This document shows, piece by piece, positions 23,923 to 34,765 of a DNA stretch of 51,219 nt. The DNA comes from CAZVCJ01 sp964625745 (GTDB lineage Bacteria; Chloroflexota; Anaerolineae; VGOG01). The notes beneath the pieces are model-generated. The model searched no databases. It saw only the letters and a program-made list of their open reading frames with translations, and was not told where the DNA came from. The DNA lies in contig CAZVCJ010000009.1 of assembly GCA_964625745.1 (NCBI GenBank), forward strand, positions 1 through 51,219, read 5' to 3'. Positions within the stretch are counted from its first letter, which is position 1. Each line of letters begins with the position of its first letter. The position numbers and the translations under genes are program-made.

Positions 23923-25069
23923 TAACTTCCCTCCAAATGATCTCCGCTTCAGGCGCGTCGTGCTCGAAGGTGTAGTCGGCGATGCCCTGGATGGATGCGG
24001 GGGTAACGTCCCTGCCGCCCAGGCCGATGATGAAGCCGAAGACGGGCGGGCGATGCGATCCGTTGTAGAGGGCCGATTTCATCTCCTCGGCGAAGATGCC
24101 GCCGTGGCCGAAAGAGATGTTGCGGTCAATGACCGCCACTTTGCTGGCCCCTGCCAGGGCCGCTCGAACATCCTCGGCAGGGAAGGGACGAAACATGCGC
24201 ACTTTGAGCAGTCCGATTCTGTGGCCTTCCTCTCGCAGCTCGTCCACGACCACTCTGGCCGTGCTGGTGATGGTGGCAGAGGTCACCAGGACGACCTCGG
24301 CGCCCTCCAGGCGGTATTTCTCCACCAGGCCATAGCCGCGTCCGAAGACTTCCCTGAACTCCTCATCGGCCTGGCGTGCCACCTCCACCGCCCCCTCCAT
24401 GGCCTTCTGCATCTTGTAGCGTAGTTCCATGTAATGGGAAGGCATTACCAGAGCGCCAAAGGCGTGAGGGTCTCTCGTGTCGAGCTTGTATTGAGCATGG
24501 TAAGGGGGCAGGTAGCTGTCCACCAACTCCTGGTCTGGTATGTCCACTGGCTCCTGGGTATGGGAGAGGACGAAGGCATCGAGCACCAGCATGGTGGGCA
24601 GGAGCACCTGCTCGGCGATTTTGAAGGCCTGGAGAACGCTGTCTAGCACTTCCTGATTGCTCTCGCAGTAGAATTGCAGCCACCCCGTGTCTCGCTGAGC
24701 CAGGCTATCGGTCTGCTCGGTCCAGATGGACCAGCCCGGGCCCATCGCCCGGTTGACGTTGGCCATGACGATGGGGAGCCTGGCCCCAGCCGCCCAGTGG
24801 AGCATCTCGTGCATCAGGGCCAATCCGTGCCCCGACGTAGCAGTGAAAGCCCGCGCCCCGGCCGATGAGGCTCCGATGCAGGCGGCCATGGCTGAGTGCT
24901 CGCTTTCCACTTTGATGAACTTGGCGTCCAAAAGCCCTTCGGCACAGAGCTCCGACAGCATCTCTACGATCTGGGTCTGGGGGGTGATGGGATAGGCGGC
25001 GATAACCTGGGCCCTGGCCAGCATTGCTCCGTAGGAGACAGCGTGGTTGCCCATGATCACTTTTTCCAT
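23906..25069 (-). CDS. porA: 2-oxoacid:ferredoxin oxidoreductase alpha subunit
   Basis: 387 aa from the ATG at 25069, preceded by GAGGAG and overlapping the end of the upstream PorD-fusion gene by 13 bases. Pyruvate:ferredoxin oxidoreductase alpha family: NHAVSYGAMLARAQVIAAYP and ITPQTQIVEMLSE at the N-terminus, KVESEHSAMAACIGASSAGA with the conserved glutamate, TATSGHGLALMHE, and domain II with VKVRMFRPFP-like LLKVRMFRPFPAEDV. It forms the catalytic complex with PorB, PorG and the ferredoxin domain. The extreme C-terminus derives from an intergenic repeat. Confidence 0.92.
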   Translation of the reverse strand: MEKVIMGNHAVSYGAMLARAQVIAAYPITPQTQIVEMLSELCAEGLLDAKFIKVESEHSAMAACIGASSAGARAFTATSGHGLALMHEMLHWAAGARLPIVMANVNRAMGPGWSIWTEQTDSLAQRDTGWLQFYCESNQEVLDSVLQAFKIAEQVLLPTMLVLDAFVLSHTQEPVDIPDQELVDSYLPPYHAQYKLDTRDPHAFGALVMPSHYMELRYKMQKAMEGAVEVARQADEEFREVFGRGYGLVEKYRLEGAEVVLVTSATITSTARVVVDELREEGHRIGLLKVRMFRPFPAEDVRAALAGASKVAVIDRNISFGHGGIFAEEMKSALYNGSHRPPVFGFIIGLGGRDVTPASIQGIADYTFEHDAPEAEIIWREVKVTSG

Positions 25070-26910
25070 TTCAACTCCTCCTCGGTGGATATGGCGTAGC
25101 GAGGGCACTCCTCGGCGCAGATGCCACACCCCTTGCAGTAGTCGTAGTTGATCTCGTAGCCCCCCCCTTCATCCCCCCCAAAAGTTGGGGGAAAAAGAGG
25201 AGGGGTGCGAGCGATGGCCACGTCGGGACAGAAGATCAAGCAGGTATCGCACAGGTTGCAGGTGCCGCAACTGAAGCACCGCCCGGCCTCGGCCTGGGCT
25301 TCCTCCTCGCTGAAACCCAGGTTCACCTCTTTGAAACCGCGCACCCTCTCTTCGACAGGCATCTGGGACTGCTCAGGCCGCTCCACCTCCTCGAAATAGG
25401 CCAGATTCAGATCCTCAAAGCGGACAACGGTGGGGTCCACGTCTTTAGGGACAGCGTGGACCGCTTCGTCTGGTGGTGGGAAGCCTGCAAGCTCCTCGCC
25501 CCTGAGGTGCCTGTCAATGGCCAGGGCGGCGCGTTTTCCAGAGCCGACGGCGTGAGCCACGGTGCCGAAGGGGGTAGCGATATCTCCTCCGGCGAAGATC
25601 CCCGGCAGGGTCGTCGCCCCAGCTTCGTCTATGAAGATGCGCCCTCGCCTGACCCCTATCAACGGCTGCTCGCCACTTTCCGGCTCCTGAATTTCGGCTT
25701 CCAAAAACGCGATATCCTCTTCCTGGGCAATGGCGGGTATGATGGTGTCTGCTTCAAGGGTGTACTCAGAGCCCTCGATGGGGACGGGACGACGTCGCCC
25801 GCTCTCGTCAGTCACCCCTAATTCCATTTTCACGCACTTCAGGCCCGTTACCCGGCCGCTTGCAGTCAACACTTCAACAGGAGTCGTTAAGTAGCGGATC
25901 TCAATACCCTCCGCCAGGGCTTCCTCAATCTCCTCAGCAATGGCCGGCATCTCCGCCCGCGAGCGGCGGTAGAGGATCGTAACCTCACTTTTCGTGTCAT
26001 TTCGCGTAAGATTTTCCGCTGATCCCAGGCGCAACGCTGTGCGAGCGGCATCTATGGCAGTGTTGCCTCCGCCGACGACTGCCACCTTGCGGCCTACCTG
26101 GACTTCCTCACCCAGGCTTACTTTCTTGAGGAACTCCAGGCCGTGGATGACCCCCTCGGCGTCCTCGCCTGTGATATTCAGCTTACGACTCTTCTGCAAC
26201 CCCACTCCGATGAAGATGGCCTGGTAATCCTCTAATAAATCGGAGAGCTTGACGTTATCGCCCACCCGCATGTTGGTCTTGATCTCCACCCCCAGGGCCT
26301 CGATGTCGGCGATCTCTCGGTCCAGCACCTCACGGGGCAGGCGATACTCCGGGATGCCCATCCTCATCATCCCTCCCGCCGTCGGCAGGCTCTCGAAGAC
26401 AGTGACGGCGTAGCCCCGGCGAGCCAGGTGGTAGGCACAGGAGAGGCCGGCGGGGCCAGAGCCGATGATGGCAACGGGGGACGAGTGATGAGTAACGAGT
26501 AACGAGGAATGAGTAACGGGTACCTCGTTACTCATTCCTCGTTCCCCATTCCTCGCCGCCCAATCGGCCAGGAACCGCTCCAGGGTGTGAATAGCTATCG
26601 CCCCCCCTAACTCCCCACGGTTGCACTCGCTCTCGCAAGGATGGGGGCAGATCCGTCCGCAGACCCCTGGGAAGGGGTTCTCCTGCTTGATCAGTTCCCA
26701 CGCCTCTTTGTACTTGCCCTCCCTGATCAGAGCCAAACAGCCGACCACGTCTGTCCCGGCGGGACAGTGGTGATTACAGAGAGGGGTTTTATCCACGTAC
26801 AGGGGCCGGATATACCGCCAACTCCCCGTCTTGTTGACCAGAGTCGTTCCGAGGGACATAGGGAGGTAGGGCATATCGGCCTCAGTTTTAAACACAATTT
26901 CTTCTGTCAT
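25057..26910 (-). CDS. GltD-like FAD/NAD(P) oxidoreductase fused to PorD ferredoxin
   Basis: 617 aa from the ATG at 26910, chosen because the preceding codons translate an intergenic repeat. Domains in order: Fer4_20-type iron-sulfur region (about 45-110, CNHHCPAGTDV, CGRICPHPCESECNRG); FAD-binding VAIIGSGPAGLSCAYHLARR (about 147-166); NAD(P)-binding KVAVVGGGNTAIDAARTA; a second FAD contact TTLPGIFAGGDIATPFGT; and a C-terminal PorD-like segment with CFSCGTCNLCDTC and CKGCGICAEECP for two [4Fe-4S] clusters. It probably exchanges electrons between NAD(P)H and ferredoxin bound to the Por complex. Two dispersed repeats are translated in frame (26480-26554 and 25161-25205). Confidence 0.88.
   Translation of the reverse strand: MTEEIVFKTEADMPYLPMSLGTTLVNKTGSWRYIRPLYVDKTPLCNHHCPAGTDVVGCLALIREGKYKEAWELIKQENPFPGVCGRICPHPCESECNRGELGGAIAIHTLERFLADWAARNGERGMSNEVPVTHSSLLVTHHSSPVAIIGSGPAGLSCAYHLARRGYAVTVFESLPTAGGMMRMGIPEYRLPREVLDREIADIEALGVEIKTNMRVGDNVKLSDLLEDYQAIFIGVGLQKSRKLNITGEDAEGVIHGLEFLKKVSLGEEVQVGRKVAVVGGGNTAIDAARTALRLGSAENLTRNDTKSEVTILYRRSRAEMPAIAEEIEEALAEGIEIRYLTTPVEVLTASGRVTGLKCVKMELGVTDESGRRRPVPIEGSEYTLEADTIIPAIAQEEDIAFLEAEIQEPESGEQPLIGVRRGRIFIDEAGATTLPGIFAGGDIATPFGTVAHAVGSGKRAALAIDRHLRGEELAGFPPPDEAVHAVPKDVDPTVVRFEDLNLAYFEEVERPEQSQMPVEERVRGFKEVNLGFSEEEAQAEAGRCFSCGTCNLCDTCLIFCPDVAIARTPPLFPPTFGGDEGGGYEINYDYCKGCGICAEECPRYAISTEEELKWKK
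25161..25205. repeat. CCCCCTTCATCCCCCC repeat inside the PorD fusion gene
   Basis: A C-run half and a facing G-run half (CCCCCCCTTCATCCCCCC and TTGGGGGAAAAAGAGGAGGGG in order) are translated as PPLFPPTFGGDEGGG between the two ferredoxin cluster motifs. The same repeat is in secA (31403-31444) and between genes at 30665-30701. Confidence 0.7.
26501..26543. repeat. 18-bp perfect inverted repeat inside the PorD fusion gene
   Basis: AACGAGGAATGAGTAACG (26501-26518) pairs perfectly with 26526-26543 around a 7-base loop. It is translated as part of an ~20-residue insertion (VPVTHSSLLVTHHSS) just before the FAD-binding motif. Confidence 0.75.
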
Positions 26911-26975
26911 CGTTTCTCCTTCTTCTGGGTACTGGGTATTGGGTATTGGGTATTCCAATCTCCAACCTCCAATCT

Positions 26976-27524
26976 CTAATACCTGACTTCCAAGTAGGCT
27001 TCTCGGGTAGCGGCGACGTTCTCCCCTGGTTTCAGAGGGACAGCCTCGCGCACCGCTTCGGCGATGGCTTCCAGGCTGACTATGCCCGTAGCCCTGGCGA
27101 AGGCTCCCAGGATGGCCGTGTTGACAATCGGGGCGCTTTTAGGCCCCAGCTTGTACTTGATGGCGATGGAGTTAGCGTCAATGGTGGCCACCCGATACTT
27201 AGCCGGCAGGTCGAAGGTGGCGGGGTGCTGATCGCTGTTGATGAGAATCCACCCGCCTTCTTTCAAGCCGGCGGTGACATCTACCGCTTCCAGCAAAGTC
27301 GGGTCCAGCACCACGATGTGATCGGGCTCGTAGATCTGGCAGCGGATTCGCACGGGCTGGTCGTCAATGCGGGTGAAGGCCATGACTGGTGCGCCTCGCC
27401 GCTCCACCCCGAAGGCCGGGAAGGATTGCACGTACTTGCCTTCCTTGAAAACAGCAGCCGCCAGCACCTTGGAGGCGATAACCGCTCCTTGGCCGCCGCG
27501 GCCGTGTATCCTGATCTCGATCAT
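26976..27524 (-). CDS. porG: 2-oxoacid:ferredoxin oxidoreductase gamma subunit
   Basis: 182 aa from the ATG at 27524, with GAAGGAGGAAG upstream. It shows the gamma-subunit signature IRIHGRGGQGAVIASKVLA, then SFPAFGVERRGAPVMAFTRI and later INSDQHPATFDLPAKY and IVNTAILGAFARATG. It is a structural subunit of the 2-oxoacid:ferredoxin oxidoreductase and the first gene of the por operon. Its last codons run into a TCCAATCTCCAATCTC-type repeat (26951-26985). Confidence 0.92.
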   Translation of the reverse strand: MIEIRIHGRGGQGAVIASKVLAAAVFKEGKYVQSFPAFGVERRGAPVMAFTRIDDQPVRIRCQIYEPDHIVVLDPTLLEAVDVTAGLKEGGWILINSDQHPATFDLPAKYRVATIDANSIAIKYKLGPKSAPIVNTAILGAFARATGIVSLEAIAEAVREAVPLKPGENVAATREAYLEVRY

Positions 27525-27626
27525 GCGCTTCCTCCTTCTCCATTGATGGAAACTTCTAGCATGCTTCACAACCCCCTCGTTGTTTGTTATTCGCTGATTC
27601 GCTGATTCGCTAGGTCGCCGACTCGC

Positions 27627-28565
27627 TCAAACCATCAGCACCCCCAGGGCCAGGGATGCAAGTTTGGCCTCAGGCGGGTCGGCGCGGGAGGGCAGGGCCA
27701 AGGGACACTTGCCCCCTACCACCACGCTGGCCATTTCACCCCTGGCAAAGCAGGTGATGGTCTGGGCCAAAAGGCGGCCAGCCTCAATGTCGGGCACGAT
27801 GAGAATATCAGCCTGGCCGGCCACGTCTCCTTTAATGCCTTTTATGCGTGCTGAACGAGGGGAGATGGCGATGTCTAAGGCCATGGGGCCATCAACGATG
27901 CCGCCCTTGATCTGTCCTCGCTGGGCCATCTTGGAGAGATTAGCTGCGTCCAGGCTCAGAGGAACTCTGGGGTCTACCGTCTCCGTAGCTGCGAGGATCG
28001 CTACTTTGGGCTCTTCGATGCCCAGCCGATGAGCAACCTCGATAACGTTCTGGATGATGGTCGCCCGCTGCTCCAGCGTGGGTGAGACTACCACACCGAT
28101 GTCACAGACCAGGATCAGCCGATCAAGGCCTGGGATCTCGAAGACGCCGACATTGGCCAGGAGGCAGCCCGTAGTAGTAGACAGGCCCTTCTCATCCAGG
28201 GCAGCCTCAAGAAGATAGCGGGGCTGAGCCAGCCCGTTCATGACCAGGTCCGCCTGGCCGTTTTTAACCAACTCCACAGCTCGACGCGCCGCCAGTTTGG
28301 GATGGGGCTCGTCCACCACAGTCATACCAGCCAGATCGATGCCTTTTTCCCTGGCGATCTCTGCCATAACCGCCGGGCCGCCAACCAGAACGGGGTAAGC
28401 CAGGCCTCCTTTTCGCGCCCTGCTGACGGCCAACAGGGTGGACTGGTCGTGGGGGGCGACGACTGCCACCCATTTGGCGCCTTTTCTCTTCGCCATTTCG
28501 ACGAGCTCGACAAAGTTCTTAATGCTTATCCAAGCGGAGGCATCAACGAAAACGCGCTCTTTCAT
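27627..28565 (-). CDS. Phosphate butyryl/acetyltransferase with VapC-like N-terminal tag
   Basis: 312 aa. From residue 14 it aligns along its length with the phosphate acyltransferase paralogue at 29748-30656 (EIPGLDRLILVCDIGVVVSPT, KVAILAATETVDPR, LDAANLSKMAQRGQIKGGIV, GDVAGQADILIVPDIEAG). It converts an acyl-CoA, here probably from the Por reaction, into an acyl-phosphate. The first 13 residues, MKERVFVDASAWI, do not belong to this family; they are the opening strand of a PIN-domain VapC toxin, and the gene directly follows a VapB-like antitoxin with a one-base overlap. It thus appears to be a fusion at a recombination point. Confidence 0.85.
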   Translation of the reverse strand: MKERVFVDASAWISIKNFVELVEMAKRKGAKWVAVVAPHDQSTLLAVSRARKGGLAYPVLVGGPAVMAEIAREKGIDLAGMTVVDEPHPKLAARRAVELVKNGQADLVMNGLAQPRYLLEAALDEKGLSTTTGCLLANVGVFEIPGLDRLILVCDIGVVVSPTLEQRATIIQNVIEVAHRLGIEEPKVAILAATETVDPRVPLSLDAANLSKMAQRGQIKGGIVDGPMALDIAISPRSARIKGIKGDVAGQADILIVPDIEAGRLLAQTITCFARGEMASVVVGGKCPLALPSRADPPEAKLASLALGVLMV

Positions 28566-28900
28566 TAGCTCTCAGCCTCGTAAAGATAGTTGCGAAAGCG
28601 CTCTGAAACGTTGGATGGCATATCGCTATTTGTGATAAGGCCAGCTAATTGAAGTGCTTCCGCCCTGCTTTCCGGCGTGAGACGCTGCTTTGCTTCCCAT
28701 CTGGCAAGTTCTGCACGTCTCCGCTCGGCCAATTCACGTAAAGCTGGCGAGAGGAGTTCGCTCCTTGCGCTTGGTCTCTCAACAGTGAGAAGCTCTATTG
28801 CCCTGATCACAACTGAAGAGATGTCCACCCCTTCTGACTCTAAGGCATCCAATCTATTCACTACTGCGTCCGGCAATTCCATCTGAATTACCCTTGACAT
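28565..28900 (-). CDS. VapB/ribbon-helix-helix-like antitoxin
   Basis: 111 aa. The N-terminal ~35 residues (VIQMELPDAVVNRLDALESE then ISSVVIRAIELL) resemble a ribbon-helix-helix DNA-binding domain. The rest is a charged helical tail (RELAERRRAELARWEAKQR) of the kind that wraps a toxin. It has an AAAGGAC-type site with GGAGGTGAAAGGAC upstream. Its expected toxin partner is missing: only the first codons of a PIN domain survive, fused to the phosphate acyltransferase gene that overlaps its stop. Confidence 0.65.
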   Translation of the reverse strand: MSRVIQMELPDAVVNRLDALESEGVDISSVVIRAIELLTVERPSARSELLSPALRELAERRRAELARWEAKQRLTPESRAEALQLAGLITNSDMPSNVSERFRNYLYEAES

Positions 28901-28958
28901 GTCCTTTCACCTCCATTTAGAAGTCCAGCGAAGCTTCGTCTCAAACTAACCAGTTCAT

Positions 28959-29102
28959 TTACTGCTTCAGCCAGGCTATAATGCTTTTCTTCCTTCCTTG
29001 CAGAAAGACCGCCAAAGCCTGACGCATGACCTCTTCCTCAGTCACGCCCATGTAGGTAGCGAACTCGATCGTTGCTTCCTTATCAGTCCTCATCTTGGCC
29101 AT
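28959..29102 (-). CDS. Short antitoxin-like protein
   Basis: 47 aa, too short for a standard ORF cut-off. Helical sequence MRTDKEATIEFATYMGVTEE followed by EVMRQALAVFLQGRKKS. The second ATG (29093) is better spaced from GAGGAGG than the first (29102). It lies 58 bases upstream of the VapB-like gene in the same orientation, and may be an additional small antitoxin or a remnant. No family was recognised. Confidence 0.4.
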   Translation of the reverse strand: MAKMRTDKEATIEFATYMGVTEEEVMRQALAVFLQGRKKSIIAWLKQ

Positions 29103-29120
29103 CCTCCTCGTATTGGCCTC

Positions 29121-29309
29121 TCAAAAACGATCTCCCCTAGACATCCTGTAGCCTGTGGTAGTCAGCAGATACCCAAACAGGCACATGCCAGCTACGATCA
29201 ACATGTCTTCCCCGCCCAAGAGACCACTTATATACAACAGATAGGCGCCCAGCAATATGAACCCTATCCCGACCAGGAACAGTACGAGACCATAGACTTG
29301 ATGGATCAT
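29121..29309 (-). CDS. Small two-helix membrane protein, paralogue 1
   Basis: 62 aa from the ATG at 29309, with GGGAGGGTC upstream. Two hydrophobic helices (VYGLVLFLVGIGFILLGAYL and MLIVAGMCLFGYLLTTTGY) and a short basic tail GYRMSRGDRF. It is a clear paralogue of the protein at 29497-29694. The function is unknown. Confidence 0.65.
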   Translation of the reverse strand: MIHQVYGLVLFLVGIGFILLGAYLLYISGLLGGEDMLIVAGMCLFGYLLTTTGYRMSRGDRF

Positions 29310-29496
29310 AGTTGACCCTCCCATCGGCGGGCGCATTGGCGCGTCGTATGAACGGAGCGCGGCCGCCACACGGCCTTGCAACGGCCAGTTCACGAGAAGT
29401 CGCCCCGCAAACGCGAAACCCGCCCCGATTACACTACGCGATCACGCGGTCGGCGCCAGTGACATGATGGCCGACGTGTGTCCATGCTTTGGCCTC

Positions 29497-29694
29497 TTAG
29501 AAACGCTCTCCACTGGACATTCTGTAACCCGCTATAGTCAGCAAATATCCAAATATACAGATCCCGGCAGCGAACAACGTGTTTTGCCAATTCACAAGGC
29601 CACTACTCATGTACCCCGTATACAACAGATAGGCGCCTAACAATAGGAAACCTATTCCGGCCACGAACAGCACGATACCATAGACCCGGTGCAT
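29497..29694 (-). CDS. Small two-helix membrane protein, paralogue 2
   Basis: 65 aa. VYGIVLFVAGIGFLLLGAYL forms the first membrane helix and FAAGICIFGYLLTIAGY the second, ending YRMSSGERF. It arose with the gene at 29121-29309 by tandem duplication. An AAGGAGCAACC site precedes the ATG. The function is unknown; the loop between the helices differs most between the copies. Confidence 0.65.
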   Translation of the reverse strand: MHRVYGIVLFVAGIGFLLLGAYLLYTGYMSSGLVNWQNTLFAAGICIFGYLLTIAGYRMSSGERF

Positions 29695-29747
29695 GGTTGC
29701 TCCTTCTAATTATCAGTAATTGTTCCATCACCCGGCCAGGCGATGGC

Positions 29748-30656
29748 TTATTCTCGCGTCGCCAGCAGCACTCCTAAAGCCATAGAGACCAGTTTAGTCT
29801 CGTGGGGATCAGAGCGGGAGGCCACCACGATGGGGGACTTGCCGCCCACCACGACCCCCGCCATGTTCCCCTTGGCGAAATAGGTGATGGCCTTGGCCAG
29901 AACATTGGCCGCTTCGACATCGGGAGGGATCAGGACGTCGGCCTGGCCCGCAACGTCGCTTTTGATGCCTTTGATCTGGGCTGATTCCGGGGAGATGGCG
30001 TTATCCAAGGCCAAGGGGCCATCTATGAGGCCACCTTTGATCTGCCCCCGGTCGGCCATTTTGGAGAGATTGGCGGCGTCGAGGGTGGCAGGTATCTTGG
30101 GGTTGACCATCTCTGTGGCGGCCAGGATAGCTACTTTCGGCTGTTCCACTCCCAAACGCTGAGCAACGAAGATGGCGTTCTGGACGATCTCGATCTTCTG
30201 TTCCATGGTGGGGGCGACCACTACCCCGGCATCGCTGATGAAGATGAGCCGGTCGAAGCCGGGGATCTCGAAGATGCCCACGTGGGTCAGCAGACGGCCC
30301 ATCCGCAGCCCCACTTCCTTGTCCAGTGCGGCCCGCAGGAAGTCCCCCGTCTCGATCTTCCCCTTCATGGCCATCTGAGCATGTCCTAGCCTTACCAATT
30401 CCATGACCTTGTGCGCCGCCTGCTTTGGCTCCGGCTCGTGGATGATCATCATGCGGCGGATGTCTATGGAGCTCTCCTGGGCGATCTCCGTGATGGCTGC
30501 CCGATCCCCTACCAGAATGCACTCGCAAAGATCTTGCGTCTCAGCATCGTGGGCCGCCAGGAGTACCTCTTTTTCCTGCGCGGCGGCGATGGCCACCGTC
30601 TTGGGCCCTACTCCTCTCGCTTCCTCCATCAATTGAGCAAAAGTGGTGATGGCCAT
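29748..30656 (-). CDS. ptb: Phosphate butyryl/acetyltransferase
   Basis: 302 aa, full family length. Starts MAITTFAQLMEEARG, with the phosphate acetyl/butaryltransferase motifs GDRAAITEIAQ, GRLLTHVGIFEIPGFDRLIF, DAGVVVAPTMEQKIEIVQNA, KVAILAATEMVNPKIPATLD and GDVAGQADVLIPPDVEAANV. It transfers an acyl group between CoA and phosphate; the acyl-phosphate would feed a kinase, which is not in this window. It is a paralogue of 27627-28565 but with a normal N-terminus. Confidence 0.88.
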   Translation of the reverse strand: MAITTFAQLMEEARGVGPKTVAIAAAQEKEVLLAAHDAETQDLCECILVGDRAAITEIAQESSIDIRRMMIIHEPEPKQAAHKVMELVRLGHAQMAMKGKIETGDFLRAALDKEVGLRMGRLLTHVGIFEIPGFDRLIFISDAGVVVAPTMEQKIEIVQNAIFVAQRLGVEQPKVAILAATEMVNPKIPATLDAANLSKMADRGQIKGGLIDGPLALDNAISPESAQIKGIKSDVAGQADVLIPPDVEAANVLAKAITYFAKGNMAGVVVGGKSPIVVASRSDPHETKLVSMALGVLLATRE

Positions 30657-30742
30657 ACCTCAAGCCCTCCCTCGGCCCCCCCCAACCTTGGGGGGGAAGT
30701 TCCAATATCCAATCTCCAATCTCTATCGTGACTACTCAGGCT

Positions 30743-30822
30743 GTCATTGCGAGCGGAGCGAAGCAATCCCCAAGCCGCAAGGAGGAGATTGCTTCGTCGC
30801 AAAAAACACTCCTCGCAATGAC
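30743..30822. repeat. GTCATTGCGAG inverted repeat (REP/MITE-like)
   Basis: Terminal 11-bp inverted repeats GTCATTGCGAG (30743-30753) and CTCGCAATGAC (30812-30822) with nested inner arms around GAAGCAATC / GATTGCTTC. Sequences of this type are recurrent intergenic repeats in many bacteria. Just upstream, 30665-30701 is an intergenic copy of the CCCCCC...GGGGGG repeat. Confidence 0.7.
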
Positions 30823-30842
30823 ACGGGCTGAGCAGTTACTCT

Positions 30843-33719
<2,877 letters not shown>

Positions 33720-33790
33720 GATCTAACTAACTCGTATTCCTCCTCTTGCTACGGATTCTTGCTACGGAGGGGCGTCCTCGCCCCAACCGC

Positions 33791-34765
33791 CTAACCGGGC
33801 ACATCCTTCATGTACTCACCCACTGAAATCCCCAGGTGGACGCGGCGGATAACCTCGCCCAGCAGAGGAGCCACGGAGAGGACGGTGATGTTGGGTAACA
33901 TTTTCTCGGGAGGGATGGGGATGGTGTTCGTGGTGACCATCTCTTTGATCTCGCATTGTCGCAAGCGCTCCACTGCTGGCGGGGAGAATATGGGGTGAGT
34001 GAAGCTGGCGTAGACGTCTTTAGCGCCGTGGTCTTTGACGATGGTTACGGCTTCCGTTAGTGATCCTGCCGTATCCACCTCGTCGTCAACGATGATCACG
34101 TTCTTGCCTTGCACTTTGCCTATGAGGGTCAGAGCTTCGCTGTGCGCATCAGTGATACTTCGACGTTTCTCCACAAAGGCCAATGGCAAACCCAGCTTCT
34201 CGGCGAAATTGCGGCCTTTTTTGGCGAATCCCAGGTCGGCGGCGACAACTACGGCGTCACGCAGGTTCTTTTCCGCGAAGTAATCGCTGAGGATGTTGAA
34301 GGCCGATATTTCGTCGCCCGGAATACTGAAGAACCCCTGAATCTGGCCGGCGTGAAGGTCTATGGTCATCCAGCGGTCGGCCCCGGCCACGGTGATCAGA
34401 TCGGCAATGAGGCGGGCGGTGATGGGTATGCGGGGCTGGTCTTTCTTATCGCTGCGGCCATAAGAATAAACGGGGATCACCGTAGTGATACGCCCTGCGG
34501 AGGCTCGCCTCAAAGTGTCAATCATGATCAAAAGTTCCATGACGTTTCTGTTCACCGGCGAGCAGGTGGGCTGGATGAGGAAAACATCCCGCCCGCGAAC
34601 GCTCTGGCGCAACCTGATAAAAATGTTCTCATTGGGAAAGTCTATGATGTCCGCCTCCGATGGGGGAACCTGCAGGTAATCACAAATCTCCTGGGTCAGA
34701 GCCGGGTTACCTGAGCCCCCAAAGATCGCCAGCTCCCCGTACATCTTCACTGTGACTTCTTTCAC
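33791..34765 (-). CDS. prs: Ribose-phosphate pyrophosphokinase
   Basis: 324 aa. Makes PRPP from ribose 5-phosphate and ATP for nucleotide, His and Trp synthesis. Motifs: DFPNENIFIRLRQSVRG, VIPVYSYGRSDKKDQPRIPI, TIDLHAGQIQGFF (metal-binding His), VVVAADLGFAKKGRNFAEK and the PRPP loop VIIVDDEVDTAGSL. The first codon is a GTG at 34765 whose first four bases overlap the stop of the GNAT gene; an internal ATG at 34744 (MYGELAIFGG) is equally plausible. Confidence 0.94.
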   Translation of the reverse strand: MKEVTVKMYGELAIFGGSGNPALTQEICDYLQVPPSEADIIDFPNENIFIRLRQSVRGRDVFLIQPTCSPVNRNVMELLIMIDTLRRASAGRITTVIPVYSYGRSDKKDQPRIPITARLIADLITVAGADRWMTIDLHAGQIQGFFSIPGDEISAFNILSDYFAEKNLRDAVVVAADLGFAKKGRNFAEKLGLPLAFVEKRRSITDAHSEALTLIGKVQGKNVIIVDDEVDTAGSLTEAVTIVKDHGAKDVYASFTHPIFSPPAVERLRQCEIKEMVTTNTIPIPPEKMLPNITVLSVAPLLGEVIRRVHLGISVGEYMKDVPG

